Source: Akanthomyces muscarius
Taxonomy: Eukaryota; Ascomycota; Sordariomycetes; Hypocreales; Cordycipitaceae
Length of the DNA stretch: 64,000 nt
Assembly (NCBI RefSeq): GCF_028009165.1
Contig: NW_026611614.1
Coordinates: 620,001-684,000 of the forward strand
Direction: 5' to 3'
This document shows, piece after piece, positions 48,654-60,519 of this stretch. Positions within the stretch are counted from its first letter, which is position 1, and the number at the start of each line of letters is the position of its first letter. The notes beneath the pieces were generated by a model. That model was not told the origin of the DNA and did no database searches. It saw only the letters and a list, made by a program, of their open reading frames with translations. The translations under genes were made by a program, and so were the position numbers.

Positions 48654-49079
48654 TTATATAGCAATACATTCTGATCTCGTGAACTCTCTGGGGGTTGACG
48701 AGAGAGTGAGAACACTCTGCCCGTAACGAAAGAAGATATCAAGTGTTGCCTAGGTCCGGAACGAGGGTATTCATGCAATATTCACTCCACTCTCTGCTGG
48801 AATCCCGGCCTCCCATTCTGGTTTCGCATGAGTCCGCTTTTCAGCTTCTCAAAGTCTACAGATTTCGCGGACAAGGACAATGCTGGGCCGCGGGGCATTC
48901 GTCCGGCCCATAGCTGATAAGCTACAATGCGTACAAAGCAAAGGGAATCTAGCTTGTTACGACTTGGTACGCGAATTACAATCGTCCGTTTCGCAGTACG
49001 TAATGTGCCTAGCAAGTGCCTCAGGGAGTCTGGATGACTGATGCGTAGCGACAATATACTCTTTGTCCCCTGAGACTGT

Positions 49080-49510
49080 TACCCTGACTAATGAACAAAG
49101 ATTTGTGCCTTTCTGAAATGCCCTCGTGCCCATCTCTTGCCTATCTTTCCCTTGCCCAAGGTATTGATCTTCATTCGCAGGTAGGACTTGAAGTCAGCTC
49201 TGATTAAATCCTCATCCTCCGGCGCCCGTGATGCAATGTGCTGCTTGAGTGAACCGAAAGAAAACTCCGCTGGATTTAAATTCGGAGACTATGGCGATAT
49301 TTCTACCAGCAGAGCATCGGCCTCAGCAAGTTTTTCTTTTATGGAACGAAGTATAAGTCGGACCAGAATGTGGTTTTGAGCAAAACAATAGCAAGCGAGA
49401 TCAATGGACACTGTAATGCCGAGATGTTCTTTCTTCTTGTCACAATTACGCAAAACTACTCCGGCCCCCTTCCTAGTACGTAACGCATGCCGCCGTGTGC
49501 CCTCCACGTT
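49080..49510 (-). pseudogene. Tc1/mariner-type transposase relic (C-terminal part)
   Basis: On the minus strand ALLVEISP is followed by a stop and then SPNLNPAEFSFGSLKQHI, which matches the PPYSPDxNPIExxxxxLK block around the last catalytic residue of Tc1/mariner transposases. The expected Tyr codon is replaced by TAG. A tail KRWARGHFRKAQIF fits the family's C-terminus. The N-terminal DNA-binding part is not found next to it. Non-functional. Confidence 0.6.
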
Positions 49511-49744
49511 GGAAAGAGACGAGCAGAAGAGCTATCGGATATAACTGCATGAATATACATACAACTGTCGCCGCGGCTCTATTTATAGCGTGCACTCAGT
49601 AACGATAAAAAAGCCTGCTCAGGGGCTTCATGTGTGAGTTCAGATATATAAAACTAGTCGGCCCCATCGTTGGACAGGATATAATTTCGTCTTCTATCTC
49701 AATACAAGTCAAGAAGCTTCAAATATAATTTCAGCGTAGGACAG

Positions 49745-50740
49745 ATGTTAGAAGTGCATCCTAAAGACGATACGCTAGGCGAGATCGCTGAGCTCATAGC
49801 TAGGAAGAAGAACATCATCGCTTTAACTGGCGCAGGAATCAGCACGGATGCTGGAATTCCCGTTTGTTTCTCACATTCTCCATTAATAAACTGCTAACTA
49901 GCTTAGGACTATCACTCGGAGGGTGGTCGCTATAGAAATGGAAAAGAATTTCGACTGGCTTCCCTAGGAACGGAGAAAGGCCACAAAGACTTTTGGGAGC
50001 AGGCTATCAGCCTTCGTGACGCCGCTTTGCGAGGCAAGCCCACCAAAACACACAGATTATTTCTTCTACTGCGGGACAAAGGAAAGCTCCTGCGCCTGTA
50101 TACCCAGAATGTAGACGGCCTCGAGGCTCTCACCGGATTGAGCACGAACATGTCTTCCAAGACGGCCAGAGCCCCCACATGCATAGTCTTACACGGCCAA
50201 ATCCGAATCTTGAAATGTAGGGTTTGCCACTCTGAGTTTGACTGGATAGTATACGACCGGGAGAGCATGGAATCGTCAAAACCCCCGCATGGACGATTTG
50301 AATGCCACTACTGTCGTGAGAGATGTGAGGCCAGGGTACGCCGTAACATGCGTCGGATCGCCGTTGCGCAGCTCTATCCCGGCATTGTATGCTCTGACGA
50401 ACAACACCCTCAAGAGCATGAAATTGGGTTCTTTATTGAGAAAGATGCAGGGAAGGCGGAAATGCTGATTGTTCTTGGAACAAGCCTGAAATTCAACGGC
50501 CCTTGCACTCTATTCCGACGTTTCGCTACTGCGGTGCACCTTAAGGGCGGCAAGGTAGTATATGTTAATCTAACAAAGCCACGGTGGGAAATCGCGCAAC
50601 TTGTTGACTACTGGGTCAATTGGAGATGCGATGCATGGACCATAAGTCTCAGACGGCGTTTGGCGCGAATGGAGACTCGACAGCACCAAACTGGGAAGCG
50701 ATACCTATTTTCGCATCAAAGAAGAGACGTGGGCGTGTAA
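49745..50740 (+). CDS. Sirtuin-family (SIR2) NAD-dependent deacylase
   Basis: Exons 49745-49861 and 49907-50740 (intron 45 nt, donor GTTTGT, branch CTAAC) encode 316 residues. Sirtuins remove acyl groups from lysines using NAD+. Present are GAGISTDAGIP (30-39), TQNVDGLE (105-112), the catalytic His in VLHGQI (H135), two CxxC pairs for zinc (C143/C146, C172/C175), PGIVCSDEQHP, and VLGTSLK plus VVYVNL for NAD binding. The arrangement is closest to the fungal Hst3/Hst4-like group in my judgement. The usual DFRS after GIP reads DYHS, exactly at the splice acceptor. The protein is short, with no long C-terminal extension. The frame is intact. Confidence 0.85.
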
Positions 50741-53700
50741 GACAGCGGGGATACATAAATGCTTATAACCTAAACTGTATATAATGTCAGTGTGGAACGT
50801 GGCCACTTGAGGCTTCGGTTGACCAGTTCCGTGCTGTTTTCTTGTGGTGCAGATATGTTACTCCGCTTCTAGTCAACGAGTCAGAAGGCTGGATTTCTCT
50901 TACTTTTCCACGGGTGTGGTGAAGGGTAGATGACTGAAGACCCTGGCAGAAACAAGCTTTTTTCGGCAGCTCCCGCCTGTAACCACTTGCCCTGTGGAGT
51001 ATTCCATATCATGCATGTAGATTTCTGAGGGGCTCAGTTAGGTTCACAGAGTTTCTCGGGGTGAAATCGGCCTCTCCCGAAGCTCAAGCAGATCACGAGC
51101 AGTCTCGTGGAGAGCTGAAACCGAATCAGAGGCAACCACCCGGGTGGGCATGCTTCTGGCTTTTCTTTTCTTGGATATGCCCGGCATCGAGCAGCAAGCA
51201 GCAACAAACTACACAGTAAGCCGAACAGGGGAGTAGTTGGCACAGAACTGCTTTTTCTGTCATGGTTAAGTAGAGTTTGACGCTACCTACAGAATATTGC
51301 AGAATCTTTGCAGTTTACTATAAATAGTCAGCGTGTTCTCACGCGGTGTAACGAAAGGGAGGGAGCAAAGAAGGCACAGGAAAACAGAACAGGACTAAAA
51401 AGCTCTATCAGGGGCGAGAAAGCCATAGGTGCCGCATGGAGCACCCCAACATAGCTCGCGACCCAACACGGGGCTCATCTAAGGCGCTCCCCATTCTGTG
51501 TAAAACATAGTGCTCAGAGAGTATCCACTATTCTATATAGCTAGTGTTTGGAGAAGAATCTTAGATGTGACGCTCTAGTCTTCAATCTCATTGACTACAA
51601 CATACCGCCATCGTTGCAACACGCATTACGTAGAGTTCAATTCTCATCAACTCCCAGTTGCCCCGTGCCATTATTGATTCTGCCCATGTTGGCTTGCGTT
51701 TCCTTTACGGCTGTTGTAGGAAACAAACTGATTGGGCACAGCGTAAATTTTGATATCGAGTGAGCAACTACGCATAAACAGATAGTCCTGACTGGGCCCT
51801 GTTATCATGAATATGAAGTCATAGAATTCTCGAGGAAAATTGTCAACCAGGCCTCGGCGGACAGGAGCCCTTGGACCTGGCCAGGACATTACTGAAGCAT
51901 GCCCACGCTCTCATCATAGATACTATGCTCGGAGCATCGCTAGCCGACCTTCGACAGCAGCTTCTAACAAAAAATCAATTCAAGAACAATAAGCCAATCA
52001 AAGTATACATGACATCGAGTCTGAACGTTTCGTAGCGTTGGTTGGAACCGGACATGACTCTACAGACCATAATGAAATGAGAGTAGACAAAAACTTTCCA
52101 AAATAAAATATTTTTCGCCAAACAAAAGCAAGGGAAGCAGGTGTGTTCTGATGATGCAAGAAAAGCCGAGTCAGCGTGGTGGGTGTGCCTGCCAACACCA
52201 CGTATACTATCTCGTACAGCAAAAGGTGAATCCACACCTCCTGGCGCGGAATTAGGTCTTAAGTACTTCAGCATATACTGGACTGTGACGTTATCTCAAT
52301 TTCGAACCCGGCCTCAATTCCTTCGACACCAATGCAGCCGCCGACCGAGAGTGCTTTGCAAACTCATATACAAGCAGTTGGAACGGGAGTGACATCACTC
52401 GCTGAAATGCAGGCCGACTACTAAGCCTCAGAGGAGGCAAGACAAATCATTCGCCTGCAGTTCCTTACACAAAAATTCAGATCCTCCAGTCAGCACTCCC
52501 AAGTACGCCAAGTCACGCTGCAGCACTTCTTTTGAATTGAATATGCCAAGTAAAACGGTAACAGGAAATGGAAGGGCCGCGGGCAAATCAGGATAGACTG
52601 GGTTGCTCCTCTTCCCTGCCCAGCCAACGAACGGAAGAACTGCCGTCAGAAGGATGGGAGTTGCTTCACTCTAAGGGACATGTGCACACCTGAAATTCTA
52701 TTTGCAGCATTATTTTCAAAATCCGTGACAATGCAAAACATGTTTTCGGTTGAAAGCTTGGGAAAGGTGGCGTTGCAAATGGTTGGAGGGACCTTCTTCT
52801 GCGACGAGGGATCCAAGCTTTCGTCAAGCGGCTAGAATGAGCTATCACTGAGGCAGCCACGATACTGATTGAAGTGTATGTATATGCATTTCAAATACAC
52901 GCGCAGGCCACTTCTCGACGTGAGATTGTGTATTGAAAGAAGTGAAGCACTACAGAAAGGAGTTAGCGTGTATGCCGAGAACATTTTTTTGAAACGAGAG
53001 GATAAATCAATGTTATGACGACCTGGTCCAGCAAACTATCAGGCAATCTCCAGCTTCAATTGATGGAGATTTCAGTGCAGCTATTTTGAAAGAATTAAGC
53101 ACGTCCTAGAAAGAAATTACTCGACACTTTTACGGCAGAGTTTCGTCGACTGTTATCAAATTGGATCAATTCTAGCGGCACGGTTCGTGTGGCTATGGGT
53201 CCTTGCGATCTTTGCCACTCAACAGGGATTGCTATCACGGGCAAGAGCGCCTATGAGCCACCGAAGTGGTAGAGGGTCACGGATGGGACATACCTGTGAC
53301 TCAATGGAGTTTCTGAGTTGATGTCAGCAACTAGGGTGAAAGATTTAGGACGAGCTGACAAGTATTTTGGGATATTGTGTAACATGCCACAAATAGTTCG
53401 ACAAAACGGCCCTAGCATCGGACAGCTAGAAGCAGTAAGAGCCGAGACACTTGACGTGGGTAAATCTGCTAGCACCAGGTGCTGGAGATCGTATTATTAC
53501 AGCAAATAATTGCATAGTTGTGATTGCCTAGCAGCCAAATAGTCCGTGGCTATTTCGGGGGCATTAAAGTACTAGCTTGCATTTGTATTCATGGTTCAAG
53601 GTGCAGATTTGTCGGCGTTGTCAGGGACCAGCTTATTATTAAAGCTTCTCTGTAGGTGAACGCTCAGCACTAGTTATAGAGTGTAGAAGGTCAGTGCTGC

Positions 53701-53875
53701 GGCACCACGTGCTTGCCCTACACCTCCTCGACAGAAACGAAGAGTATGGTCTGAAATGGATGCAATTTTAGGACCACCGTGACCTAAACCTGGCTAGCAC
53801 GGGTAGCATCGCCTCGAGGCCAATACAAAACGGCACATCTAGGTATATAAGAATCACATAGCTCTCACCTGATTC
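50741..53875. other. Long stretch without a recognised gene
   Basis: ORFs up to 99 codons on both strands lack motifs. Around 53040-53500 translated pieces are broken by many stops and may be an old transposon. No RNA genes or strong inverted repeats were found. Confidence 0.45.
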
Positions 53876-54901
53876 TTGACTCTTTTATTCATCAACGCTC
53901 GCCAGGTCCACGGCTTCTACGTTGTGTGCTATCATATTAGTAACGCCGCAACTCCTACCCATTCTATGATGGTCACGACCACTGCTCAACTTTCTGGACC
54001 TGCATGCCCGCGCCCTGACTGTCCGTTGCCAGAAAGTGCGTCGTCCTGTAGGCAGACAGCACGGCTAGTCTTGCGCAAGAAACCATGTAGATCATCCAAT
54101 CAAGACTCATCGGGCCAGAGAGCTCACAACAGCCACTCCACGGATCCATCTGACGCGAGGCGAAGAATGGCCTCTCCTCAAGCTCGCGTCATTATCCAAA
54201 AGCAGCAGAGGCTCATATATGCAGGGCTATCATCTTGCGGCTGTGAGGTTGGCAGCCCATGCGAAGATTTGTACCAGTGTCAGAATCGGGCGATGGATTA
54301 CTGGTGCGATGATGACAACTGCTCTGCCGGTGCATCTTGCACCAACAGGTGCTCAAATAACAAGCTTAGCTCCTGCGAGATCTTTGAAGCAGGAGATAAA
54401 GGACAAGGCGTACGCAGTACTTCGGAAATTCCTCCCCACTCGTTCCTCGGTGAATATTACGGCATTTACATAAGCCGAGACGAGGCAATCTCTATGAATT
54501 ACGGTAACCGCAGGGTAGGTAGTCTGCGTCGCTTCTGTATCAACCGCTAATTTCATGCTACTCAGGGTAATTACATGGTAGCTGTTGGAGGAGGCCTTGT
54601 TTGCGATGCAACCGACGTATACAGTCTTGCTCGTCAGGTCAATCACAGCTGCGAGCCAAACTGCAGGCTGAGGGTACAGTTTAGCTCGGGTTGGCCTTGT
54701 CTCAGACTGTTCTCGGCCGGTAAGCCCATCGAGGCGCGGAGTGAACTCACTATTGACTACAACTTCCAGCTCTTTCCTGGAAAGTCTGCGCAGCCGTGCT
54801 TTTGCGGCGCCAGCAAATGTAGAGGCTCTATTGGTTCGCAAAAGAAGTCGGCTAGTGGGCCTACTAATGATAGAGAAACAACTGAGCATTCTCAACAGTA
54901 A
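53876..54901 (+). CDS. AWS-SET-post-SET lysine methyltransferase
   Basis: Exons 53876-54514 and 54566-54901 (intron 51 nt, donor GTAGGT) encode 324 residues. SET enzymes transfer methyl groups from SAM to lysines, here probably histone H3. A Cys-rich AWS-like pre-SET region (CGCEVGSPCEDLYQCQNR ... CSAGASCTNRC) precedes a SET domain with GDKGQGV, FLGEYYG, RQVNHSCEPNC (the NHxC SAM-knot motif) and ELTIDYNF. A post-SET CFCGASKCRG supplies the last zinc site. This order is that of the Ash1/Set2 group. The N-terminal 100 residues are low complexity. Several in-frame ATGs (for example MMVTTTAQL) could be the true start. It is short compared with Set2, lacking WW and SRI domains, so it is not the Set2 orthologue. 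Frame intact. Confidence 0.85.
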
Positions 54902-55477
54902 AAAATAGCCAAAGGCCAAGAAAACACATGCGGCTTAGAGAGAACGGATACCGATGGTCTTCTCCGTCAAAATTTGCCGAGGAATACAACCAGCCTCTTT
55001 TTGATCATTCACGCTCTGCCAGCGAACATTCACTAGCCGGCGTCAGCGTCAGTTCTACGGCGCCGGAGTCGCTCCTGGAAGAGGGCTTGACTCGACGGAA
55101 CGCTTTCCATTTATGCACTGGCAGTTTCCAAACAAAGACACGGAAGACACTTTTCAGCTGACTTCACGGTAAGCTAGCCTGGCATTAAAATGAGGTGTTG
55201 GGTCGTCAGTTTGCGCTTACTTTGGGTTGCCGTGCAATAGTTTTCCTGCCAAAACATAATGATTGGTCACAAGATGGTATTTCAAATGAGTGGCTAATAG
55301 CCTATTTAGAGTTGAACTTTGAAGGAGGCAAGAAGAGCTATCTACACGTGCCACACACCCACCGTCGCTACGAAGTGGTCTGCTAGGCAGCCACCCAGCC
55401 ACCACCTAATCCCCTGCCAGCGACCTCAAGTATCCAGGAATTACCTAAAGAGACCAGAAAGAGATGAGTCTCACGTA
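54902..55477. other. Intergenic, nothing recognised
   Basis: Two short ORFs (54928-55161, 55195-55386) lack motifs. The stretch leads into a cluster of palindromic repeats. Confidence 0.4.
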
Positions 55478-55512
55478 GTTCCAGTTCCACCTAACACGAG
55501 CGGAACTGGAAC
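55478..55512. repeat. Short perfect palindrome
   Basis: GTTCCAGTTCC at 55478-55488 and GGAACTGGAAC at 55502-55512 form an exact 11-bp stem with a 13-bp loop. Confidence 0.6.
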
Positions 55513-55762
55513 CACGGACCGGTACATTGATGGTATCTCCGCTGAGTACTACTATCCGCACAGCAGCGTTTTGCTATCCGCACAGTCTCACGTGATATTG
55601 CTAGTGCGGAACCTCGTTCTATATGGGGAATCACAAACAAATTAATGTATCTTTAAAAATGCTGCTGTATCCGATTTTCTCTGCCACCTCTACCACCACC
55701 ACCACCAGCGCGCTGGCACCTGCCTCTCAACGCTCGCTAATCGCCCAAAAAGAAAAAGAGTA

Positions 55763-55976
55763 GTGCTATTGGCACGACCTTTTTTCGCTATTGGCACGAG
55801 CCTCACGTGATCTAGCCCTCTTGTTTTTTCCACACTACTTTAAGGATACTTCCAATTCGCGTTAACGCACATATAAATCTAAGTACCTATCTAGTATCGC
55901 CTAAATAGGTAACTATCCACCAGGAGCATCACGTGAGGCTCGTGCCAATAGCAAAAAAGGGTCGTGCCAGTAGCAC
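55763..55976. mobile_element. 214-bp MITE with 49-bp inverted repeats and 5-bp target duplication
   Basis: Arms 55763-55811 and 55928-55976 are about 94% identical when inverted. Each consists of two G-x-x-CTATTGGCACGA-like units and ends internally in TCACGTGAT. The element is flanked on both sides by GAGTA (55758-55762 and 55977-55981), a clean 5-bp target-site duplication. It has no coding capacity. The core is AT-rich. No transposase with matching ends was found in the window. Confidence 0.85.
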
Positions 55977-56033
55977 GAGTACTAAAAAAGAACGCATTTT
56001 CGCTGTGTTTTTTTTCGAGATGTGTACACAACC

Positions 56034-56081
56034 GGCCGGATAAAGGATTCTTCCGGGCCAACTCGCAGCCTTTATCCGGCC
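56034..56081. repeat. Hairpin, 13-bp perfect stem
   Basis: GGCCGGATAAAGG at 56034-56046 and CCTTTATCCGGCC at 56069-56081 pair exactly across a 22-base loop. Confidence 0.65.
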
Positions 56082-56688
56082 AGTTCTGCCTGGGTCCTCG
56101 TGCGACGGACCCCGAACGCAGCGCCCGTGTGCTCTGTTGAGAAGAGCGCCTTAATTCCCTGTTGAGGCACCTCTGGCGACGGGTCGGAGGCCATTCCAGG
56201 AAGCGTCCAGCCAGTCGGCACTGTGATGTTAATGTTGCTTGCAATTCGCCACTTTGGGCTAGTCTAAAGAGGTACTTCCATTTTGGTAGGCGTGCAAGCT
56301 ATTTCAGAGGTGTCGCACTGGTATAAAGAGCGGAGTAGATCACGTGAGACCGTGCGGATACCAATACTCTCACGCAGACCAGTTATTAGTCATAGGAGGA
56401 AGCAGTTGATTGAGGAAAGCTAGCTATCGGCGCTGAGACGCCTGGAGACACTCTACTGCCATCGCAAATACTCAGCTGATAAAATTGAAAGGCAGGGAGA
56501 CTCGTGGGGTCCTGCACTGTCAACTTTACTTGACACGCGACTTTACTGGTAAGCTGGCATCATTACGGGCGTCTGCAGGAATTATTTAACTTCTCATCGG
56601 GCCCTTGATCCAGAGAAACCGTGCGAGAAGTGGTAGCCGCTATATTCAACTCTGCCGTCCATCTTTTTCATGTCTCCGCTCAGTCGAA

Positions 56689-57815
56689 ATGCACAAATTT
56701 GATTCACTATTAGCATGGGCTGCTCTTGAAGGCGTTCAAATTCGCGGCATTCGCCCCCAAGCCCAGCCAGATTGTGGCACTGGAATGATAGCAACTAAGA
56801 ATCTCCAGATACTAGGGGTCTCCCTCTTCTTGCCGCACAATTGTATTACCAGACTGATCTAGCGGCAGGAAGGTGATGTTTTGATGACGGTACCTACCCG
56901 TGCTATGCGGGGCTTGGAAACGGTATCAGCAGACATCCGCGCCAAACTGCCTCCAAAAATGTCGATACATGGTCTCTTGGCCGCCGACTTTGTGCTAAAC
57001 CCTCCCACGAGAAATTGGGTGAATGTGATTCCAACCGTCACGGAGTTCAATTCCATTCCTTTCTTCTGGCCCGAGGCAGCCCAGAAAATGCTTCCAGGCG
57101 CCGCAAAACGCCTGTTAGACAAGCAACGGAGCACTTTCGGTCGAGATTGGGAGCAGTTTCAGAGCGGATATCCGAAGGTCGCCTCAGAAGACTACATGCA
57201 TGCTTGGTTCGTTGTGAGCACCCGAGCGTTCTACCAGGAGACCCGGCAGACACTTCGTTATGCTTGGCGCGATCGCCTGGCGCTACTGCCTGTTGCTGAT
57301 TTATTCAACCACGCGGCTGTCGGGTGCAAAGTCTCCTATGGCGCTGACAGCCATGAAATGATCGCCGACCGAAAGTATTCAAAAGGTGACGAGGCCTGCA
57401 CATCATACGGCGAGCATTCAAACGATTTTTGCTGGCCGAGTACGGATTCTTATTGCAAAACAACGCAAACGATCGATTTGATCCTAATGATCTGATGAGT
57501 TCAGAGTTAAACGCCGAAGAAGCTGCGTTGCTCAAGCAGATGAAGACTGCGGCTGCCTTGCGCCAAGTTTGCGGACCCGCAACTGAAGAGGAGGCTCTGC
57601 GCGATGATGATGGATGGTTTGAGAAGACATCTGCCACGATTGATGGTGTCAAATTGCGAGAACTTCTGACCAAGTGTCGGGGGAGAATTCAAGGGCATCG
57701 CCGAGACGTGTTAGCTTTGGGCGACAGCAGTGAAAGATATCAAGCGCTTCTGCGACAGCGCTGGGGTGAGATAGACGAACTGGTACGAAGGGCTGTGCAG
57801 TTGAGCGCTTTTTGA
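56689..57815 (+). CDS. SETD3 / Rubisco-LSMT-like protein lysine methyltransferase, one frameshift
   Basis: Enzymes of this group methylate lysine (or actin histidine) in non-histone proteins. The start MHKFDSLLAWA opens exon 1 (56689-56817). A 51-nt intron to 56868 leads to EGDVLMTVPT, the usual early SET segment. Later motifs include FSTRAF-like VVSTRAFYQE, LLPVADLFNHA (the family's DLFNH), ADRKYSKGDEACTSYG and HSND, followed in another frame by LLAEYGFLLQNNAND. The break falls in a run of five T (57426-57430); one more T restores the frame to the stop at 57815. The Rubisco-LSMT substrate-binding-like helical C-terminus follows. The intron donor (GGG|GTCTCC) is weak, so the exon 1 end is uncertain. 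Either a recent pseudogene or a sequence error. Confidence 0.75.
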
Positions 57816-60519
57816 CAATGGTATGACAGGATGCGAAGATAGAAAGGAGCTCAAATGAAGCACAATAGATTGTTTACGTGACGAAATGCGCCAGATGGCA
57901 AGACTTGCAAGCCAGGGAAAAAAGCTGTTACAAGCCTCGACGAGTGATGGATTTCACTCACACATTTGCAAGATTGATGAGGCGCGCCGGCAACAACCCC
58001 TTGCCGAGCAAGATGCGGAAAAACCACGTATGGGAAGCTCGCTCGCAATCAGGCACAAAGTACATCAATACTCAGGAACAAAGACGAAGACTAATAGATA
58101 CCACAATATCGGAAAAGAAGCAGATGGTGGAGAAATACTTACTTCCACCAACATTGTTGTGTCTGTGCATGCGTTATGTAGTCTAGCTCTAGGCATTTCG
58201 CGCGGAGCCTTTTAGGAAGCTGGTCTAGATACCGAAGTGGTATATATCCGTCTCCCTCCTGTGCTGCTGATGAACTCTTCATTGAACAAATGACAGATAA
58301 GTGAACATTGGAAGACACGATCAAAAAGGCCGCGGAACAAAAGGTTACTCAAACCGAATTAGGAATTGAGCGAAGTTTTCAAGCCAGGCGTAGCTTCTGC
58401 GTCTTCAGCAACGCCTTCGTAAAAGTACAGCTATTTATGTTTGGGTTTAGTTTCCGCGGGTAACGCACGGCTTGTGTTTAGTGTTCTGTTTCTAGAACCA
58501 CTATATAATACGATGCCGGAAGACGCGCCCATTGTTTGTGTGCGCCACTGCAATTCTCATCACAATCATACTACGAGTAGCGCACGGCTTGTGTTTGGTG
58601 TTGTGTTCCCGCGGAAACCGCCACATGAACTAGGAACGTGGGGGGGAGAGGGCTATAACTGCCAACAGCAGATCAAAGTTCTAGGCTGTATCGTCCGTCT
58701 TGATTCGGATTGTGACCCGCTCTGCAGACGAGCTGAATAGGTCACCACCGCTCAGATGAACGTGTTGCCCGGCTGGCTGGGCCGATCGAATAAAACGTAG
58801 CGCTAACATAATATGTAATTACGTGCCGCTTCCGTAGCCTGGCTCGAATGATAAGCATCCGAAGTCTTAAAGACGCACTCTTGATAGTCTGGTGCTTTCG
58901 TCCATTATGAATCGGACCTACGATGGATGAATCCTCACCAAGGGCCATAGATTTGCAGCCAACGGGCGCGCCCTCGTATTGGTCTGGTCCTCGCCAAGCC
59001 GTTCCAGCCCGAGTCGAACCTGATGCCGAATGGGCCGCTGCTAGTGCCCACGAATGTGCCGGTGGATAAGACAGAAGATACGGGTGTTTTCTATTTCCTT
59101 CAACGCAGACCTCAAAGCCATGTTCCGGCTATGGCGGATCTCAATCCCCTTTCCACCACATGGGAGGCTAATCTCCAGTGGACCGTTCCGTCTCGGCCTC
59201 ATGGCACTTCGACTCATTGGAGAGCGAAAAAGTCACGACCCTATGTTCAACGCTCGATGGAATACGATGCCCCACCACTTGAAAAAGTCGCGCTGGAACA
59301 CAGATTAGACGAGTCTTTATTGTAACTGGCGTTACAGTTGCCGAAGGGACAGGAGCTGTCAAAAAGAAAGCACCGGCCGCCGGATTTAAGGCTTCCGCTT
59401 CTAGCGGCCCATCGGGAACTGGTTCCGCCGGAGCGGGCATGGCTACTGAAATTGGGACCAGCGAGTCCAATGAAGAGACCGTTGGGGGATCCACCAATTT
59501 TGTGTTGCCTACTCCGTCAGCGAGGTTTACTATCGCAAGATGACCCAAATTACATTCCTCAAGGGCGGGGTCCAGATTGTGGAGGACAGCAGTGGAACGG
59601 AGTCTCGGGAAGGAGCACCTGTGGCGATGAACGAAACTGTTGTCGATGACATTGTCGAGACGCCCTACGAGGGCGGCGATGAGGACGTCGACCAAGAATA
59701 GTATTGGGATGGTCAAGTTTCGAGCCTGTGCTCTACATGGCCAAATTCACTGCATTGTTGCCACGAGTCCTTTTACACTGGAATGGACACGAGGAGGGTA
59801 GAAAGCCCAAGTTAACCATAACGCCAGAAAACGCAATATACAACAAAGCTGGAGAGTGCTTGGTGGCTTGGTGGCTTCAATGCCTGCATTAAGTCAATGA
59901 CATCAAAGATATGGCCGCAAGACCAGCTTGACCGGTTCAACCTTTACGCCGCGCACAATGACATCTTTGGAAGTTATCAGGAACGTAAATCTATGGACTG
60001 GTTCCCGCGCGAGCGAACAGAGCTGTCTGGCATGGTACTGCAGCTCCTGGATCTTTTGCACATGTATCTGTCTGGTGATTTTCATGCTCTAAGCGACAAA
60101 TCTATCACCATCGCAGCGGATTCGCTGCTCCGTGGTACAGAAGCCAAGCTCAAATGCAATGGTTTTCATACGGGTATCGTTGTTGGCGGCCGTCTCTAGC
60201 GTGAAGTGCCCGGTCCGGTCCAAGTGGATGATTCGCCAGAAGGCGAGATTGTCGCAAAACTCCTCAGCAATTGGCAATGAGATCGTCGGAGTAGACGACA
60301 GCATTGTTGTGCCTCATCACTTCGCGGTGAAGCGAGACGCTACTGGATGGATGGTCAGTTCTATCATCCATGAACCGCAACCGAGCAATACAGGACTTGA
60401 TGGTGCAGCACCAGTTCGTTCGCAAAATAAACCGAAGATTCATTACGTGCGTTGGCCTCTCCCGCGGCGAGAGACTCGGTTGGTCTGAATGTATTTCCCA
60501 AAGGCTTTGTAGGCAGGCA
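57816..60519. other. Unassigned stretch with a direct repeat
   Basis: A phrase GCACGGCTTGTGTTTrGTGT occurs twice, about 58466 and 58579, as a diverged direct repeat. ORFs at 59023-59325, 59168-59716 (minus), 59897-60199 and 60132-60488 are protein-like in parts but carry no motif I know and contradict each other by strand. Possibly eroded genes or transposon remains. Confidence 0.4.

Larger units (their letters stand above)
55573..56362. mobile_element. Larger inverted-repeat element enclosing a MITE
   Basis: GCTATCCGCACAGTCTCACG-TGAT at 55573-55596 matches, inverted, 56339-56362 (22 of 24 bases). The left arm is preceded by a second CTATCCGCACAGC unit (55553-55565), giving the same doubled-unit plus TCACGTGAT layout as the smaller MITE inside it. 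This indicates a related non-autonomous element into which the smaller one inserted. Exact outer ends and a target duplication were not found. No coding sequence inside. Confidence 0.5.

Noticed and set aside
59168..59716. 182-codon minus-strand ORF
   Set aside because: Protein-like plus-strand frames run through the same bases and neither has a recognisable motif, so the coding strand cannot be decided.
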